Source of the DNA: Phocoena phocoena
Lineage: Eukaryota; Chordata; Mammalia; Artiodactyla; Phocoenidae
Reading direction: 5' to 3'
NCBI RefSeq assembly: GCF_963924675.1
Contig: NC_089240.1
Span: 120,409,680 to 120,473,679 of the forward strand
Length of the DNA: 64,000 nt
Shown: positions 61,808 through 64,000 of the stretch, piece after piece
Layout of the letters: each line of letters opens with the position of its first letter
How positions within the stretch are numbered: the stretch's first letter is position 1
Notes under the pieces: generated by a model
What the model was told of the DNA's origin: nothing
Database searches by the model: none
What the model saw: only the letters and a program-made list of their open reading frames with translations
Program-made: the position numbers and the translations under genes

Positions 61808-62619
61808 GTATTTCTTGTGAGAACTGACATGACAGGCCAGTTGATAATTTATCACCTGGGATTTTGGTGTCATTGCCTACGTTTTTCATTCTGTGGTTCT
61901 CATCTCGGTAGCTACAATTACCCATTACATTTTTCATTCAGACACAGTTTTAATGCATAACTCTTCTCCACTGTCTACTTTACCCATTAAGTAAGTCGTC
62001 CCTGAAATGGAAAATTAAGTAGAAGGGTGGGGACAAACAGCCTATAGACTTTTGAAAATGTCACTATTAAGGAACGTAATAAGTGATAAACAATAATCTC
62101 CAACCTTTTATGATTCAGGAAAATAAAAGAATATTATGGCAGCAGTGTAAATAATTATGGTATTACTATAGCAACTGTGATGGGCTTCTGTAGAGTTATG
62201 CGGATTTAGTTTCCATAAATATTCAAATATTCAATTACCTATTTGAAGCTTAGCTCAAATGAAGATATCTTTTGACAATTTCAAAGCATGTTCCCTCTGT
62301 AAGTGGTTTTAGAGTCAAGTAGTTTTATGAACAGGCTTTCTAGGCTATTTTGGCAATTGTGGTTGAATGGGATCCGTTAAAATTTCAAATAATGTGAATA
62401 TTCATGGATTTTGTAGACTGACTTCAGCTTACTTTATAGAATGTGTGAAAATTGGAGGTTCTTTTATATCAAACATCCTATACTGTTACTAATAATAATA
62501 ATATGTCAGAGACATTTGGTCATGATTATGTTAACTAAAATATTTTAATTACATAGCAAGTGTGTGTTATAAGTGTATAAGTAAACAAGATGTTTAAAGG
62601 TGATATTCACACTGACTAT

Positions 62620-63270
62620 GTGAGATAATTTCTTCTAGGCATTATCATGTATTAGTTCTTTTAATACGCATCACAACACTGCAAGGAGTAAAGGGGAGGC
62701 CGAATAAAGTTTCCTCTACCCTTCTGGGTTATTGACCGAGATTCCCTGTAATAAAAGGCAAAAAACAGAAGTTTAATAACATGTACACCTCATGTGTACA
62801 TGGGAGGTACCCAGGGGAAATGAGTAATTCAAAGAGATGACTTTCGAATTCAGGATTAACACCATCTTCATAAAGGGCAGGGGGGATAGAGGCCTTTCAG
62901 GGGAGAGGAAATGATGTTTAGGAAAGATGGGAGGCAGGAGAGTTTGTGACAAAGTTTGTCTGGGGGTAGTTTTGATTTCTAGTGTCCTCTCCTGTGATGA
63001 GTCAATCCTTCCTAGCTGATGAGACGCCCAGGGAGAGGGTCTATGATAATTGAGTTCCTTTTGGAAGATCTGTCCTTAGGCAGGTAAACGGACCTCAAAG
63101 TCTCTCCCTGTAATTTCCTGTTTTCACGTACCTAGAGCCCCAAATAATCAATATGCCAAAATGGCCCATTTTGGGGTGGTATATTCTGCTACCCTTCTAG
63201 AGGTATGATTATATCTCCATTTTATTGATGAAGAAACAGAGGCATGTAAAGCTTAAACTTGAGCAAAAAG
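62620..63270 (-). mobile_element. MIR split by an about 500-bp insertion
   Basis: The left part GTATTAGTTCTTTTAATACG, then CATCACAACACTGCAAGGAG, resumes at 63,205 with GGTATGATTATATCTCCATT, then TTGATGAAGAAACAGAGGCA. Together they make one minus-strand MIR. Confidence 0.7.
62697..63203 (-). mobile_element. LTR-like insertion inside the MIR
   Basis: About 500 bp of non-MIR sequence. Its right end, on the minus strand, begins AGGGTAGCAGAATATACCAC, then CCCAAAATGGGCC, similar to the start of ERVL/ERV3-type solitary LTRs. An AGG-containing short duplication is possible at the junctions. The family is not certain. Confidence 0.45.
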
Positions 63271-63934
63271 GTTATAATAGATGTGTATATGGTGGGGATA
63301 CTCTCCCACTTTCCATTTTTCTATTATGTTCAAATTTTCTATGATAAACACGCATCCTTTCTTTACTGGTAAAAATAAATAGAATATGCTTTTAAGAGCT
63401 TTTGCATCTTTTGGGCTGACTGGGACAGACATTCAGCTTCACGCCTGCTCAGATAGAAGACAAATGTCTGCTTCAGCCACTCAGATGGGCATTTGAGTAG
63501 TCACTATCTGGATATTCGGTTTTACCCACAGGACCCAAAGACAGAACAGCCAACATGAGAGAAAGCTGTCCCTTTACTTTATGAAATAATAAAGAATAAA
63601 AAAAGATGTAAGACATGATCGATCTCACAAGAGAGGTGTGCAAACAAACAGCCTCCTGGTGAAACCAACAAGAAAATTGTAGTTAGGTAAGCTTTTCCCT
63701 TGGAGAAAAGGAAAACAATAGTTTGCTGTAAACCCCAGCTGAAAATATAGGATGTCACAAAGATTTTTTTTTAGACCTTATGATGATGTCAACTGCAGTG
63801 AAAATACGCCCACTTCCATCTCAAACGTGAAGCCTTTGAATTCAGTCTTTCTTACAACACAGATAAAGCTAGCAAAAGGAAAAGTGGTCACCTAAAAAGG
63901 CACCCAAATAACGTGATAAAAAGCAGTTCGATTC

Positions 63935-64000
63935 CATTCATCCTGACAAGCATTTATTGAGTACATAACATGTACTAGGGGCTGGTAGGACGAGGCACTA
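63935..64000 (-). mobile_element. L2 3' end relic, cut by the window edge
   Basis: The plus strand reads AAGCATTTATTGAGTACATA and then ACTAGGGGCTGG, the reverse complement of the L2 terminus. Confidence 0.55.

Noticed and set aside
1..64000. CRISPR array, operon, phage or other prokaryotic system
   Set aside because: The window is mammalian nuclear DNA; no spaced direct repeats or clustered short-spaced genes were seen.

Overview
This is a window of mammalian nuclear DNA, most likely from a cetacean and probably a toothed whale. The reasons are twelve copies of CHR-type (cetacean/hippo/ruminant) tRNA-derived SINEs, several in the long GC-rich form typical of whales; L1 elements of the cetartiodactyl type; old mammalian MIR, L2, MER5-like and CR1/L3-like fossils; and one intact gene that reads as SLITRK4. 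SLITRK4 is X-linked in placental mammals, so the window is probably X-chromosomal (inference). Layout: 1-9.8 kb is almost solid L1. It holds an old 3' fragment, a 4.9-kb 5'-truncated and decayed L1 with recognisable ORF1 and ORF2 remains, a 0.4-kb 3' fragment, and a 3.3-kb L1 with a 5' inversion (twin priming) that carries two SINEs. From 9.8 to 25 kb there is no gene: unique sequence alternates with L2-like, MIR, MER and SINE relics. From about 25 to 35 kb lies the SLITRK4 locus on the minus strand: a probable 3' UTR (about 25-28.1 kb), a single 838-codon coding exon (28,121-30,637) with clear splice acceptors just upstream, intronic or 5' UTR sequence (30.7-33 kb), and a large CpG island (about 33-34.9 kb) that is the likely promoter. 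From 35 to 64 kb there is no convincing gene; the sequence is intergenic, with SINEs, L1, L2, MIR, CR1/L3-like and Tigger-like fossils and several microsatellites. The one real product is a neuronal type I membrane protein. It has two leucine-rich-repeat modules outside the cell, one transmembrane helix, and a cytoplasmic tail ending in the conserved Trk-like tyrosine motif. The other long open frames are fragments of transposons, antisense shadows of SLITRK4, or chance open frames in GC-rich DNA. I found no operon, CRISPR array, phage or new enzymatic system. The most informative structures are the twin-primed L1, two multi-layer nested insertions whose order can be read from target-site duplications, a long AT palindrome, and the start-codon choice of SLITRK4.
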